From NCBI RefSeq assembly GCF_000315625.1, contig NW_005434651.1, positions 92,205 to 143,936 on the forward strand: DNA of 51,732 bases, read 5' to 3'. The stretch is from Guillardia theta CCMP2712. Taxonomy: Eukaryota; Cryptophyceae; Pyrenomonadales; Geminigeraceae. The notes beneath the pieces are model-generated. The model was not told the DNA's origin. It made no database searches and was given only the letters and a program-made list of their open reading frames with translations. The translations under genes were made by a program, and so were the position numbers. The stretch's first letter is position 1, and each line of letters starts with the position of its first letter. Positions 1 to 11,090 of this stretch are shown here, in pieces.

Positions 1-574
1 TTACCTTACCTTCCCTTCCCTTCCCTGACCTCCCCTTCCTTCTTCCTCTCTCAATTCTCTTCTATCCTTGTTCCCTTCTCTCCTCTCCTCACTGGTTACT
101 ACTTTCTCTCATCTGCTCCTCTCATCTCTTTTATTCTCTCTCGACTCATTCCTACCTCCGATACGTGTAGATGATCCAGCGCGAGCCTCGACCTGCACCT
201 TCCTCAGTGACCTGCGCAGCCCCCCCGCCCCCCCCCCTTCCCTTCTCCTCCTCCTCCTCCTCCTCCTCCTCCTCCTCCTATTCGGACCTTCCATGAGCAA
301 GGAACGGACAGTGGCTGGTGAACTGAACTTTACAGTACTCGATGATCATCCGACTTCTGTCAAGAGGAAGTCATTTCGACTCTTCTCGTGTGACGACGTC
401 ACCGGTGGATGGTGGTCACAGCAGTGTAAGCTCTGCTCTCGTTTCCTTCTCCTCCCAAGTCGCACCGATGTAGAGTGACCTGAAGAATGTCATGAAACCA
501 GTTGCATTATCAACACCAAACGGTCAATCATCACTATCAACCAGCTTACATTCAATGATCACAACCAACAAGCT
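1..574. other. C/T-rich low-complexity stretch, no supported gene
   Basis: The first 300 bases are almost pure pyrimidine on the + strand and end in a CTC/CTT triplet run near 245-280. A short open stretch on the + strand (about 292-478) has no recognisable domain and no supporting neighbour exon. It may be the end of a gene lying outside the window, but nothing here shows that. Confidence 0.5.
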
Positions 575-3500
575 TCAGGCATCATCGTCATCATCATAAA
601 GCATCACCAGCGCTGAAGAACTGGAACGTACGGCTGTCACTGGCCCACACGCCAATATGAAACAGTTGTCAAACTTCCATTCACCCCCAACAATCCCAAC
701 GGTTGCGATTCTTTTGGCATCAGCCCATAAACTTGATAAATCTTCTAGCGTTTGGATCATCCCGTCCTCCTCGTCCTCCCCCCTTGCTCCCTCCTCCTCC
801 TCCCCCTCGTCGTCGTCGTCGTCGACGATCTTCTCCTTCCACTGGTATCGCTTACCCCCCTCGTGCTTCTCCTCCACCTTCTCCTCCCGCTTGTACCCCT
901 TGTGCACCTTCAGCCCCTTTGCCTCCTTACGCTTCTCCTCTTCTTTGCGCCTCCTCCGCCCCTTCAGTTCCTCCTGCTCCTCCTGCTCCTCCTGCTCCTC
1001 CTGCCCCGTGTGCCCCTTGTGCTCCTGCTTCTCCCCTTTCTCATGCTGCTCTTGCAGCTCTCGCACTTCCTCGGCTAACTTCTCCTCCTTTCTAATCTCC
1101 TCCTCGTTATCTTCGAACCCTGGGAACAAAATCTCGTGCTGGAGATCGCAGTCAACGGAGCTGCTCAAGTTCAGAGTTTCTCACCTCGAACTTCATCTTT
1201 ACGCGCTTCTGCTCTGCTCGCCGGACGTGGAAGGAGATATTTCTGACCTCACCGGAACCATACTTCTGAAGCACAACCGGAATCGTGACTCTCGTCTCCT
1301 CTGCGAATCCTTCTCCCATCAGAGTGATGTTCCTTCCCACCCCGCGAATCCTTTCATCATCCTGCGATGGTGGTACCTTGTCCCATTCCATCAGGTCAGG
1401 GTGAGATAGCTTGCCCTTGCTACGTTGTGAGCCTCTTGGCAGAGTGTAGGTAGAGCCTTGAGAACAAGAGTTATCGCCAAGTGTTTTCTCTTTAGCCTCC
1501 ACAGCAAATTCTCACCTGATACCTTCAGACTCGTGCTTCTCAAAGAAGCGAGAGGGATTAGAGTACCGCTCGCATTCCTCGATCTCCCCCCCCCCCCCTC
1601 TCCTTGCTCCTTCATGGTCCTGCTAGTCTCTTTCTTGCGTTTGCTCGCAAGTCCTGAGCTCATTCTGCTCACGCCGATCGATTCATTAAAGACAAATGTC
1701 TCCTTCTCCTTGTCTTTCTCCTCTTTGGGATTCTGGATTGAAGCGCTTCGTACCCAAGGCCAACTGTAGGCACATCGAATCAGACAGGAAAAGCAAGCAA
1801 GGGAGGCTGGTGCATCATAGAAACATCACATTTTCTTTTCATCACCCTCAACACATTCTTACGAAACATCATCTGCATCTTACGAAACATCATCTGCATC
1901 AGAATACATTCATCCATGGGTCAAGTGACCTCTTGTCCGGATGTAGCAGAGGCATGTCACCGCTGGCATTGAGTTGTCTGTGCAGAAACGTCAACTCCTA
2001 GCGATCAGATCGTATGCTGGTTCAAAAGAAATCCAAAGACAAAGATAAGTTGGGTCCAAAGGAGCAGGGAAAGATGGGAAGATTGTGTGGAAGAGTGGAA
2101 ATCAGAGGAGAGGGGAGGGGAGGGTAGGGGAGGAGGGGTACTTTTGAATCTCCGGTGTCAGGGGATTATCAAGGACCGTCAAACATCCCCTGACATTAAG
2201 ATGTCAAGGAAACGATCAGCATCGACTCAAAAAGTAATGCTACGTCTCGAAATCGAAGATGTAATGGAACTCAGGTCTCTTGACATCCTCTTCATCCACT
2301 TCCTCCTCATCGATCTCGTGCTCATTGATGCAGATTGTTTGATTCCCGATGGTAACGTTCAAGGAGATGTTGTTGTTGAAAATGTTTGTACAGTAACATT
2401 TCTCCAGCTGAAAGGAAGGAAGCATTGACAACGAAATATCTAGAGCAACACCTTACCTTGAGTGAGCGGCACCGGTCGCAATCTTGCGTTACATTCACAT
2501 TTTCGAATGGACAAGTCGCGTCCCACTCTTCGTTCTGCGCAAGAATCCTCTCAACCAGGTCCTTGGGAGCATATTTCATGGCGAATTGCTGTTGCAAACA
2601 ACAAGAACTTCACTTGTAAGGCATGGTCATCATCATGAGATAATTTCCTTTCTTTCGGGGCCAAACTTGATACCCACAGGCAGATCTCTGATAATTGCTC
2701 AGTCTAGACGATTCGGCACGTGGAATCGTGTCCAACCTTTCCTCCTCCTCCCTCAGAAATCTCGTTTGGTTCAGGCTTTCCCTCCTCAGATCTTTGCGGA
2801 GATTCTTCAGACCTGCACATTCTCATGAGCGACCGATCACGATGATCTTCGATGGCTCAATCACCTTCTCTCACCACCACTTTCTTCTCATCCTGCTTCA
2901 GCTCCTTCCACTCCTCCTGGTCTGACTTGCCGTCACGACATGACGATATGCACACTCACCGCTCACTCAACAATCTTGTTCGGTTGGTTTGCAACCAAAA
3001 CTGCTTCACGGCTACACAGATTCAGAGGCATCACATCAACATTCCAAATCATTGCCTTCTTCTAGAACTTCCTGATTGTAATCAACACTCCCATCGGGCT
3101 GAGAGACTTCGTCAGCTTGCGCAGCGAAAACTTTTCAGCTCCTCACGCGTATTCTCTTGCGGAGCTCGTTTGAGATGAAGTTGGAGAGCAGCTAAACAAA
3201 GCTTCAGCTCCAGGACAAGAAACAAGCGCTCTCTTTTACCCGAGAGTCGTCTTTCTGCTTCTCCTCCAGCCTTTGCTTCTTGTTCATGAACCGTCCTGGT
3301 GTTGGTTCAGATGGAGCAACTTTCACTCCAGTCTTGGCATGTATCGATACCGTATGAGGTCAAGAGGTTGAACTTGGAGTAGTTTCTCTCCAGTATCTGC
3401 TGGTGTAGCTCTTTAATCTGTCAAATGACTTTCATTTCCCGCTGTTTCTCAGCTCCATTCCTTCACCTCTTCCGCGAATTTGGGGTCCTTCTTTGCTCGA

Positions 3501-3898
3501 ATGGTCAGTTTTTTCTCCTCCCTCTCCCTCCTCTCCTGGCTCTTCCATCTCTTCAAGATCTTTACAGCTTCTTCATCCATCTTCATGATCATCTCTGACT
3601 TCTCAGCTGCTGCTTCCTTCCACGGCGAGCCTTTTTGAAATTCTGAGAACCTCTTCTTGTCCTTTCCCCCGGTCGACTGAATTTTCGGCGAGGGCCTCGG
3701 AGGTTTGCCTCCTCGTTTACGGCTTCCTCCTCCTCTCAGTCTGCACCGCAAGAGGGATCTCAAGATAGCAGCAGGTGTATCCTGGTTGCTCGTTTGAGTG
3801 AGAGCTGAGGGTGCTGAAGGATAAGGCGGGACAAAGAGGAGCAGAGCGACGAAGAGGAAGCGAGAGGGAGCGGCTTTCATGTTTCCTGGAACCTTCAT
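575..3898 (-). CDS. Signal-peptide-bearing charged protein of unknown function, about 10-15 exons
   Basis: I do not recognise the family. The model starts at the ATG at 3898 (another in-frame ATG at 3880) and opens with a hydrophobic run typical of a signal peptide (RFLFVALLLFVPPYPSAPSA), then a basic stretch with LRGGG. The body is rich in Lys and Glu. Exons can be joined in frame through short introns, for example at about 2440-2480 between CDRCRSLK and LEKCYC, a Cys-rich patch. The exon ending FHYIFDFE (near 2245) can splice on to exons at about 1990-1910, 1735 and 1500. A segment at 1200-1350 (GRNITLMGEGFAEETRV) resembles an IPT/TIG-type beta repeat, but weakly. The C-terminal exon is very acidic and Gln/Lys/Glu-rich and ends at 575. 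A stop at 2240 could instead end a first gene, giving two genes. It is divergent from the TTL-like gene, with a hexamer repeat between them. Secretion is inferred; function is unknown. Confidence 0.5.
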
Positions 3899-4024
3899 GT
3901 TCGCATGGGAGTCCTTCGCAACGTCGGAAGCTCCTAGTAGAAGCACAGCAAGGAGGATCGAACAATCATGACTAGGGCGCTGGCGTGATGCGACGACCAG
4001 CAACAATATCAGCGTGAAGGAAGG

Positions 4025-4231
<207 letters not shown>

Positions 4232-4396
4232 GGATTCAGGACTTGCGCCTGCTCGCCATGGCAGCCTCCGCAACTTTCGACCAAACCTTGGAACTTTGAA
4301 CTTGAACATTGAAAGTTAAGAATGTTTGAAAGTTTCAAGGGTCAAATTTTTGTGGACAAATTTGAAATTTCAAAATTAGTTTCAAAAGTGCCGCCT

Positions 4397-7300
4397 ATGC
4401 AGGGCAGAGCCGACTGTAACGGAGGTCAGGGAGGAGGAGGAGGGGGAGGAGGAGAACACGGAGATGAAGGAAGAGAAGATGGAGAGAAATGGGAGAAGCA
4501 GGATGTCCCAAATCAGGTCTCAGGTCCTTCGGATCAAGATCAACAAGCGCAGGCAGATCAAACACAGGAAGCCATGCCGCTCGAGGGTTCAACTCAACAG
4601 CAAGGGACAGGCATGAAAATGCAGGATGATGGCCAGGAGGCACAAGAGGAGGTGAATTCATAGAGCAAGCCTCATCTGACGTGTTCCGCTGACAGAATGA
4701 CTACCTGTAGGTGCCGGCTGGTTGGAGCCGCGATGGTGATGGGAAACTGAAGCCGATCAAAGGAGAGATCATCGCCGTCGACTTCAACGCCAGTGGATCT
4801 TCCTCCCTCCAGGACAGATTTCGTAACTTCAGGTTGAACAAGATGAAGTCACAGAGGCAGGAGGCAATCAACTCCAAGAAGAAGCAGGAGGAGCGACAAG
4901 ATCCTGCGAAAATGCAGGAGCTACGACAGATGTTCATTGATAGATGCAAGTCGTACTATGGTGTCCCTTACGCCAAGAAGTATCATCAGCCTGACTCTGA
5001 GCTCTACAACTCCAAGAAGTTCCTTGACTGCTGCGGCCTCGTCCGGCAGGTTCTGCGCGACATGAAGAACGAGCTCGGGTTCTCGCCCGGGCCCTGGAAT
5101 CAGGCTTATCAGTTTGACACGCTGCCGGTGCGGTACGAGACATGGCAGGAGATGAAGCCGGGAGATCTAGTCTTTGCTGAGGGCGAGTACGTCAAGCCTG
5201 GCATGAAGCCGCAGCCAGGTAACATCGTCCACGTCGAAGTCTTCCTCGGAGGTGGTACGGAGGGCAAGTCCGTATGCGGAGCCCGTTGGAACTCAGGAGT
5301 CGTTCAGGAGTTTGACAGCTACGAGTTCGCAGCCAAGTCATGGTCGTTGACGAGATGGCACTTCTGCTCCATCGACACCTGGCTGACCGGAGTGTGCAAG
5401 TCGTTCAACCCCGACAGGAAGTGGAAGCGGAAGCAGCAGTGGGTGCCGGGCAGCCGCAGCATCTTCCATGCCGAGGAGGAGGAGGATGAGATGGCCGAGG
5501 ACGAGCTGGATGAACAAGCGGAGGAGGGAAGCGGGTTGAGCAGCAGAGCAGGCAGGAGATTTTTCGTCTCTGACCCGATGAAGTACCGGACGGTGGTGGA
5601 GGCGCTGGCGAGCAAGGGATGGCACCAGGTACCTCGGACCTGAGCTGCTCGTCTCCTCTGAGCCCTCGTTGTCCTTAGATCACGATGAAGGACGCGGAGA
5701 ACCTGAACTTCGACCTCAAGTGGACGGAGACCCTCGTGGAAGTCGACCTGGCGAGGTTTCGCAACAACGAGCAGGTGTAGGTTGCTTCCTGTGGCTCGTA
5801 GCTGCTGACGTCAGTTGCTCTCCCTCAAGATTGTGAATCACATCCCGACGCGCTTCCCGCTCTCAAACTTCAACAAGCTTATCAAGACACTCCGGTCAAG
5901 AGGTCAGCGGTCACTCCCTTGACGAGTCTCCATGAGTGACCGTTGATAACAGACAGACAAATCATGCGAGAACACAAGAAGTCGGAGGAAGGAGCCTTTT
6001 CCTCCTCCTCCTCCTCTCCCTCCTCCTCTCTCATCACCTCGGACAAGTTTGTTCCTCAGGTTGGAAGCTGCCTGCACTCTCTGCCCCGTAGCCGAACTAC
6101 TCTCAGGTTTTCGACGTCACCCTCTCCACGGACAGGATGCATCTGATTCAGATCCTGGAGGAGGGAGAGCAGGTGAAGTAAAGCGAGCGAGAGCAGCAGC
6201 AGAAATTCTTCTTCCCCTCCTCTTGTGCGCTGATCCGATCTTGGTCCTCTGGAAGACACTCGCAGCTTGCCCCTCGTTGCTTTGTTTCCGCCTCCTTCCT
6301 CCTTTGCTGTTCATGGGATTTTATTTGCGAATGGCAGAAGAACGACTCATGGGTGCTCAAGTCGGCGGGAGGATCGCAGGTTGGAATGTGGAGCGCATGG
6401 GGATGAATTCTAGAGTAGAAGACGAGAGGAGAAGGAGAGAAGAAGAGGGAGAAGTTCGCAAGCAGAAGAGGAGAGAGGAGAGAAGGCGGGGGCTGGGGAG
6501 GAGAAGATGGCAGACTCATTTCTTGGTTGCTTGCGCAGAAGACCATCATATCTAGCGATCGAGATGCGCTCCTCGATTCTTTACTCAAGAGAAGTGCCGG
6601 TCCTGACAAGAAAGGATACACCATGATCCAGAAGCACATCGCAGACCCTCTCCTCCTTCAAGATCGCAAGGTCCTCCCATCTCCTCACTCCTCCCTTCCC
6701 TGCTTTTCTGACTCTCTTGTCCTCAGTTTGCAATCCGCTGTTTCGTCCTCATCCCTCAGACTTTCCCGGCGTTCAAAATTCTCTTTCACACTGGGTGAGA
6801 CTCCTTGTGTTCCCCTTCCTCCTCCTCTCCCGTCCTCTCCTCCTCACCTTCACCACTGACAGCTACTGCTGCTCATCCTTTCAACCGCAGGTTGTGTTGT
6901 TCAGCTCTCAAGAGCTACAGCAGAGATCTGCTGGAGGAGGAGGTGCAGGACCCGTTCCTTGGGTTCAGAGTTGGGGACGCGAGCTTTGCCAGGACATGGA
7001 AACAAGCAGAGGCAAGAGCTTATCCCGCCTGCTTACTCCCCTCCTTCCTCCTTCCGCCCTCTTCCTCCCTCCTCCCTCCTCCCTCCACCCTCCTCCCTCT
7101 CCATCCGAGTAGCTGATCAAGATGCAGGAAGCGCTGGCGCAGGAGGGAGCTATCCCACGCGGTTGGTTCGATGACCAGCTGAAGGAGCAGCTGGAGACAA
7201 TCTGCCGAGAGACTTTCTGCGCTGCTAAGAATGATCTTTCCAGGGTCAGGTAAATCTCCTCTGCACCAAGACCATCAATATTTCTTCTGACTTACCTCTA

Positions 7301-7979
7301 TTTCGTTCTCTTTCCTCCCTTCCTCTCTCCACTCTCCTCCCCTCCTCTATCCCCCCTCTCCTCTCTCCTCTTCTCGCTTTTCCCTTCATCCCTTTTGTCC
7401 CCTCCTCTCCTCTTCTTGGTTCCAGGGGTTACTTCGAGCTTTTCTCCGTCGACTTCCTCGTCGACTCCTCACTGAAGCCCTGGCTCCTTCGGGTCAGTCT
7501 CCTCCCTCCTCCAGTCCTCTTGTCTCATAACATCCCCCTCCCCTCCCATCCTCCTTCATGGCCTTCCTCACTTGCCTCCTCCTCTTCCCCAGTCTCCTCC
7601 CCGGACCTCACTGTCTTTCAGGTGGGCAGCAACAAGCATCTCTCTGCTGACGTTCCCGAGCTGCGGCAAGAGCTGTTCAACATCGTCAGCGATGCTCTTG
7701 AAATCGTCCTTGAGCTCAATGAAAAGGTCGCTCCCTTGCCTTCTCCTTCTCCTGCCCTCCTTCCTCTTCTTCTCTCTCCCTACCTGCCCTTCCCGTCCTC
7801 CCGCCTTCCCTCCTGCTCTTCTCACTGGTCGTGACTTCGATGCACAGACTAAGGTAGAGGGAAAATCTCCAGCTATGGAGGAAATGGAGCAACTAAGGTG
7901 CGAGCTGGGAGTCTGTCGGGAGACAGCTGACGAGTCAGCCTGCAGAAAAAGTTCGTTCAAAGTTCTCCTCGAGGAATGA
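4397..7979 (+). CDS. NlpC/P60-like domain fused to tubulin-tyrosine-ligase-like (TTLL) domain
   Basis: Thirteen exons join in phase: 4397-4651, 4711-5628, 5679-5774, 5830-5902, 5953-6059, 6092-6172, 6539-6670, 6727-6794, 6891-7011, 7113-7249, 7426-7492, 7622-7726 and 7848-7979. The product is about 763 aa, or 788 from the upstream ATG at 4322. Residues about 190-330 look like an NlpC/P60 papain-like fold: DCCGLVRQVL carries the candidate nucleophile Cys, then KPGDLVFAEG, then the candidate His in NIVHVEVFLG. The C-terminal half has TTLL features: YTMIQKHIADPLLL, DRKFAIRCFVLI and GYFELFSVDFLVD...KPWLLRV. In active TTLLs the last motif is normally WLLEVN, with Glu and Asn binding Mg-ATP; here it reads WLLRVG, so ligase activity is doubtful. 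The intron at 7012-7112 appears to be GC-AG. Family assignment is good; the substrate (tubulin or other) and peptidase activity are inference. Confidence 0.82.
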
Positions 7980-8411
7980 CAGTGAATCTCCGGTTGTCAT
8001 ACAAGACAACCTAGTCAGAAGAACGGGAGAGGAGAGGAGACGATTTATGTTTATGTGATGTCTTACGGTATTAAAAGTAAAGTTAGTTGTTGACATGGCA
8101 ACATGCCTTCACACTACGTCCAATCTCTCTCTCTCCCCCTGATAGTTGGAGCCTGGCGCCATGCTGCTAGGGCGGCTGAAGGCGTTCAGCGCATTCTTTG
8201 CGTCCTGTAAGAGCAACGTCAAACAATCTCCCAGCTGAGAAGTTTCCAGCTCACCTCGAGCTGCTTCCTCGTGTCATTCATGGTCGACCTGCTGGGCTGG
8301 GGGCCAGGGTCATGCTCAGCCACCTCCACGTCCTCCGCTCACCGCGATGCTGTTGGGTGACCTGTAGGAGTCGTAGGGAGTGTTGCGTCCAGAGTTCGCC
8401 CTGGGCTGACA
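7980..8411. other. Intergenic between convergent genes
   Basis: This separates the 3' ends of the TTL-like gene (+) and the BTB-PDZ gene (-). Short open stretches at about 8150-8400 have no recognisable domain. I see no RNA gene or clear repeat. Confidence 0.5.
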
Positions 8412-10018
8412 TCAGAAGTTGACGACCTGGGAAAGCATAGGAAACCTGCTCGACATCCGATCGGACGAGCCGCGAACTACCACGACCTCGTAGTCGACAC
8501 CTCGTCGGAGGATGCCGAGGGTGACGAGGGTGTTGGGAGGGCCCAGCAGGTGCTTCTTGACAGCGTCGACCGAGCGGTTGACCGGCCAGCCGTCGATGCT
8601 CTTGAGCATGTCGCCGACCTCGATCTTCTGCAGGTCGCCGGACTGGATTTGACACCAGGGGGCAACCTCGGTGACGAGCATGCAGGGAAGGGAGGAGTGC
8701 AGGGAGAGGCCGAGACCCACCCCCACCATGGGCGTCTGCGTTTGCATCTGTGACTGCGACTGCATCTGTGACGGGGGCTGACTGATGGGGGTAGGGGTGG
8801 GCTGAGCTGAGAGAGTTGGGCGGCTCTGGAAGGGAACTTGAGCCATGGGGTACCTCGAGCTGGAGTTGGCATATGGGGCCTGGTCGCTGATGGCGCGGCG
8901 GGGGATGAACCTGCGGTTTCCTCTAGACGCGTCTCCTCTGGTGTTCCTCAAGTCCCCTCCTGTTGCTTTGAACCTGTACGCCTCGAGGAGCAGCGACTGG
9001 TCCACCAGGTTGAGCGGCTCGACGCTGTCAGCCATGTCCTTGCTGTCCATCATGGGGAAGCGAACGTACTGCATGATGTTGGCGAGCTTCTCCCGCAGGA
9101 CGTTGGGGTCGATGTCTCCGTACCTCGCCTTACCCCACCTGACTACCGCACTGAAAGCATCCACCTCCTGAATCTGCAGCTCGTCGTTCTCCAGCAGGCG
9201 GCACACGTATGGCTCGGGAACGGCCTCGAAGGTCGGGTTGAGCATGACTGGAGTTGCGTTACGAAGGATGTAGTGTTCGCATCTAGATCAGAATCAGATG
9301 GGCTATGTCAGAACACATTGCTCGCCTGTCCACAGTGTCAGAGAGATTGAACTGTAAGGCTGACGCCAGGAGCACGTTGACAGTCTCCACCTGTTCAGAT
9401 CGAGCAAGTCATCTGGCATGCCCGGACCAACACCCGCTGATTCACCTTGAGGTACGACTCCGCAAACTGGCTGTAAGCTCGGACGAGGGGTTCAATCTGG
9501 TAGTAAGTGCTGACTGACAGAAGCTCAATGGCATGCTCGGGGTTCAAGGACAACTTCCCGCTGCGTGAAAGCATCAGAAAAGGTCGAAGAGGATATAGAG
9601 CTTTGACCTGTACATGTATGTCAGGATGTCGCTGAACGCGTCTGGATCACATTCCACGCGCAATGAGATTCTATTCGACTGCTGCACGGAGGTCAGCAGT
9701 CAGGAACGACTCCTAGAAGCATACCTTTCCACTCAAAGAAGCTAGGCCCTGTAGCTGTTGCGATTGAGCTTGCATGAGCAGCTGCGCGAAGACGCTGCTA
9801 TGCGCTGCGAGCATGTGGCGGTGACAGTTGACGCTCGCCGTCCCGCTTCCCTCGCGTCCAAGGTGAAGTGTGACGTCCCAGAAGCCCTCCTGAGAGGAAT
9901 CAAGTCACTGGAGCGAAGCTGTGGCTGAGAAACAAACATTCTCGGAAAGAGATCGTAGAAGTGAATTCTGAAATTGCTCCATGGCATATTCCTCCAAATC
10001 ATCATTGACAACAGCCAT
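8412..10018 (-). CDS. BTB-BACK-PDZ domain protein
   Basis: Six exons join in frame: 10018-9938, 9889-9725, 9681-9608, 9560-9446, 9390-9326 and 9282-8412, giving about 456 aa. The BTB/POZ domain (about residues 28-120) is shown by GFWDVTLHL, HRHMLAAHSSVFAQLL, DAFSDILTYMYSGKLSL and AIELLSVSTYYQIEPLVRA. A BACK-like helical region follows (CEHYILRN, VCRLLENDELQIQEVDAFSA, LREKLANIMQYVRFPMM). A Pro/Gln/Ser-rich linker of about 60 residues leads to a C-terminal PDZ domain with GLGLSLHSSLPCMLVTEV, IEVGDMLKSIDGWPVNRS and VTLGILRRG. BTB-BACK proteins commonly serve as cullin-3 substrate adaptors, with the C-terminal module choosing the target; here the PDZ would take that role, which is inference. The intron at 9325-9283 uses a GC donor. 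Confidence 0.85.
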
Positions 10019-11090
10019 CGCTAAATCTGTGAGGTGCGCCAAGAAAGTCAGAGTCATCGCAAGTCAGATGAAGTCTTGTCTCGTCATGGTCTCTGACTCT
10101 AGATACTTCTTGTATCATCTTGACGCAACAGTAACAAAGTTGCATCTCTCTTTCGCTACGATACTCATGTTCCGTTCCCACCTTCGTAACTTCCCAAAAG
10201 CATACCCTCAGTCTCTTTACTACCTGTCTGCCACTCTGTTTATGTCCTCTTGTTTCCACATGCTCTTTATCCTAATCTTAGCTCATTTCCTTCCATCATG
10301 GATGGCTTTCTTCAATTTCAAGTCTTCCTATCGCTCTCGTCCATACCTTGCTTTCCCCTTTCGTGTCTTCTTTCAAGTTCCATCTTCTTTCTTGTTCTTC
10401 TACCAACTTCTCTTCTCTTCCTTTCCATCTTCTTCCTTGTTCTTCTACCAACTTCTCTTCTCTTCCTCTTCATCTTCGTCTTCTCACAGCTCTATCTTCT
10501 TCACATCTTCAGCTCTCTTCCATCCTCCTCTGCCTTCTCCTTGGCTTTCATTCAAATTCGCAAAAAAACGTCACCCCTACCCCTACCCCTCCTTCTCATA
10601 CCTACAGCTAGTTTCCACATACCGAACATGAAAGTAATCTAGGTTTAAATTCACTATTTCAGAATAAATTTCGGTCTTTCCCCGAAATTGTACCCACCCC
10701 TCGAGCCTGCTCCTTGACTCTCCCAACTCAGGATGGGACACTCAACCATGGTGGTAGCGCCGAACATACGGCGAAACGATGGTATGGCGATGGAATGAGC
10801 AGAGAACGGGAGCGAGCACAAGGACGATGACACATACCAACAGTTTGCGATGTCTTTTGCTCCTGCTGAACGATCGGCTGAGATAATATCTCCACTGCTG
10901 GCTTACCATCCAAGTGAATGGAGTGAATGGATTAACTCGTAAAGGGATAGCACGAGTATGAGTGGGAAACACACTAGTTCGCACAGGACAGTTGCAAGTG
11001 ACTGATTAAGTTCCAGGTTGTTCAGGGCTACAAGAGAGCTAAGATGAAGTTTTATGTCAATATGAAATCCCTTGCGGTAAATGATTCATT
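10019..11090. other. Intergenic, pyrimidine-rich
   Basis: About 10,250-10,620 is C/T-rich with imperfect tandem copies of a TTCTTCTACCAACTTCTC-type unit near 10,390-10,470. A short CCCCTA run (three copies) sits near 10,572. The long + strand open stretch is compositional. No gene is supported. Confidence 0.5.

Noticed and set aside
4711-4720. GTG as the start codon of the NlpC/P60-TTL gene
   Set aside because: The GTG directly follows an intron acceptor (CTGTAG), and an upstream exon joins in phase and supplies an ATG.
10560-10600. Interstitial telomere from the CCCCTA run
   Set aside because: Only three imperfect units in a C-rich tract; too short to call.
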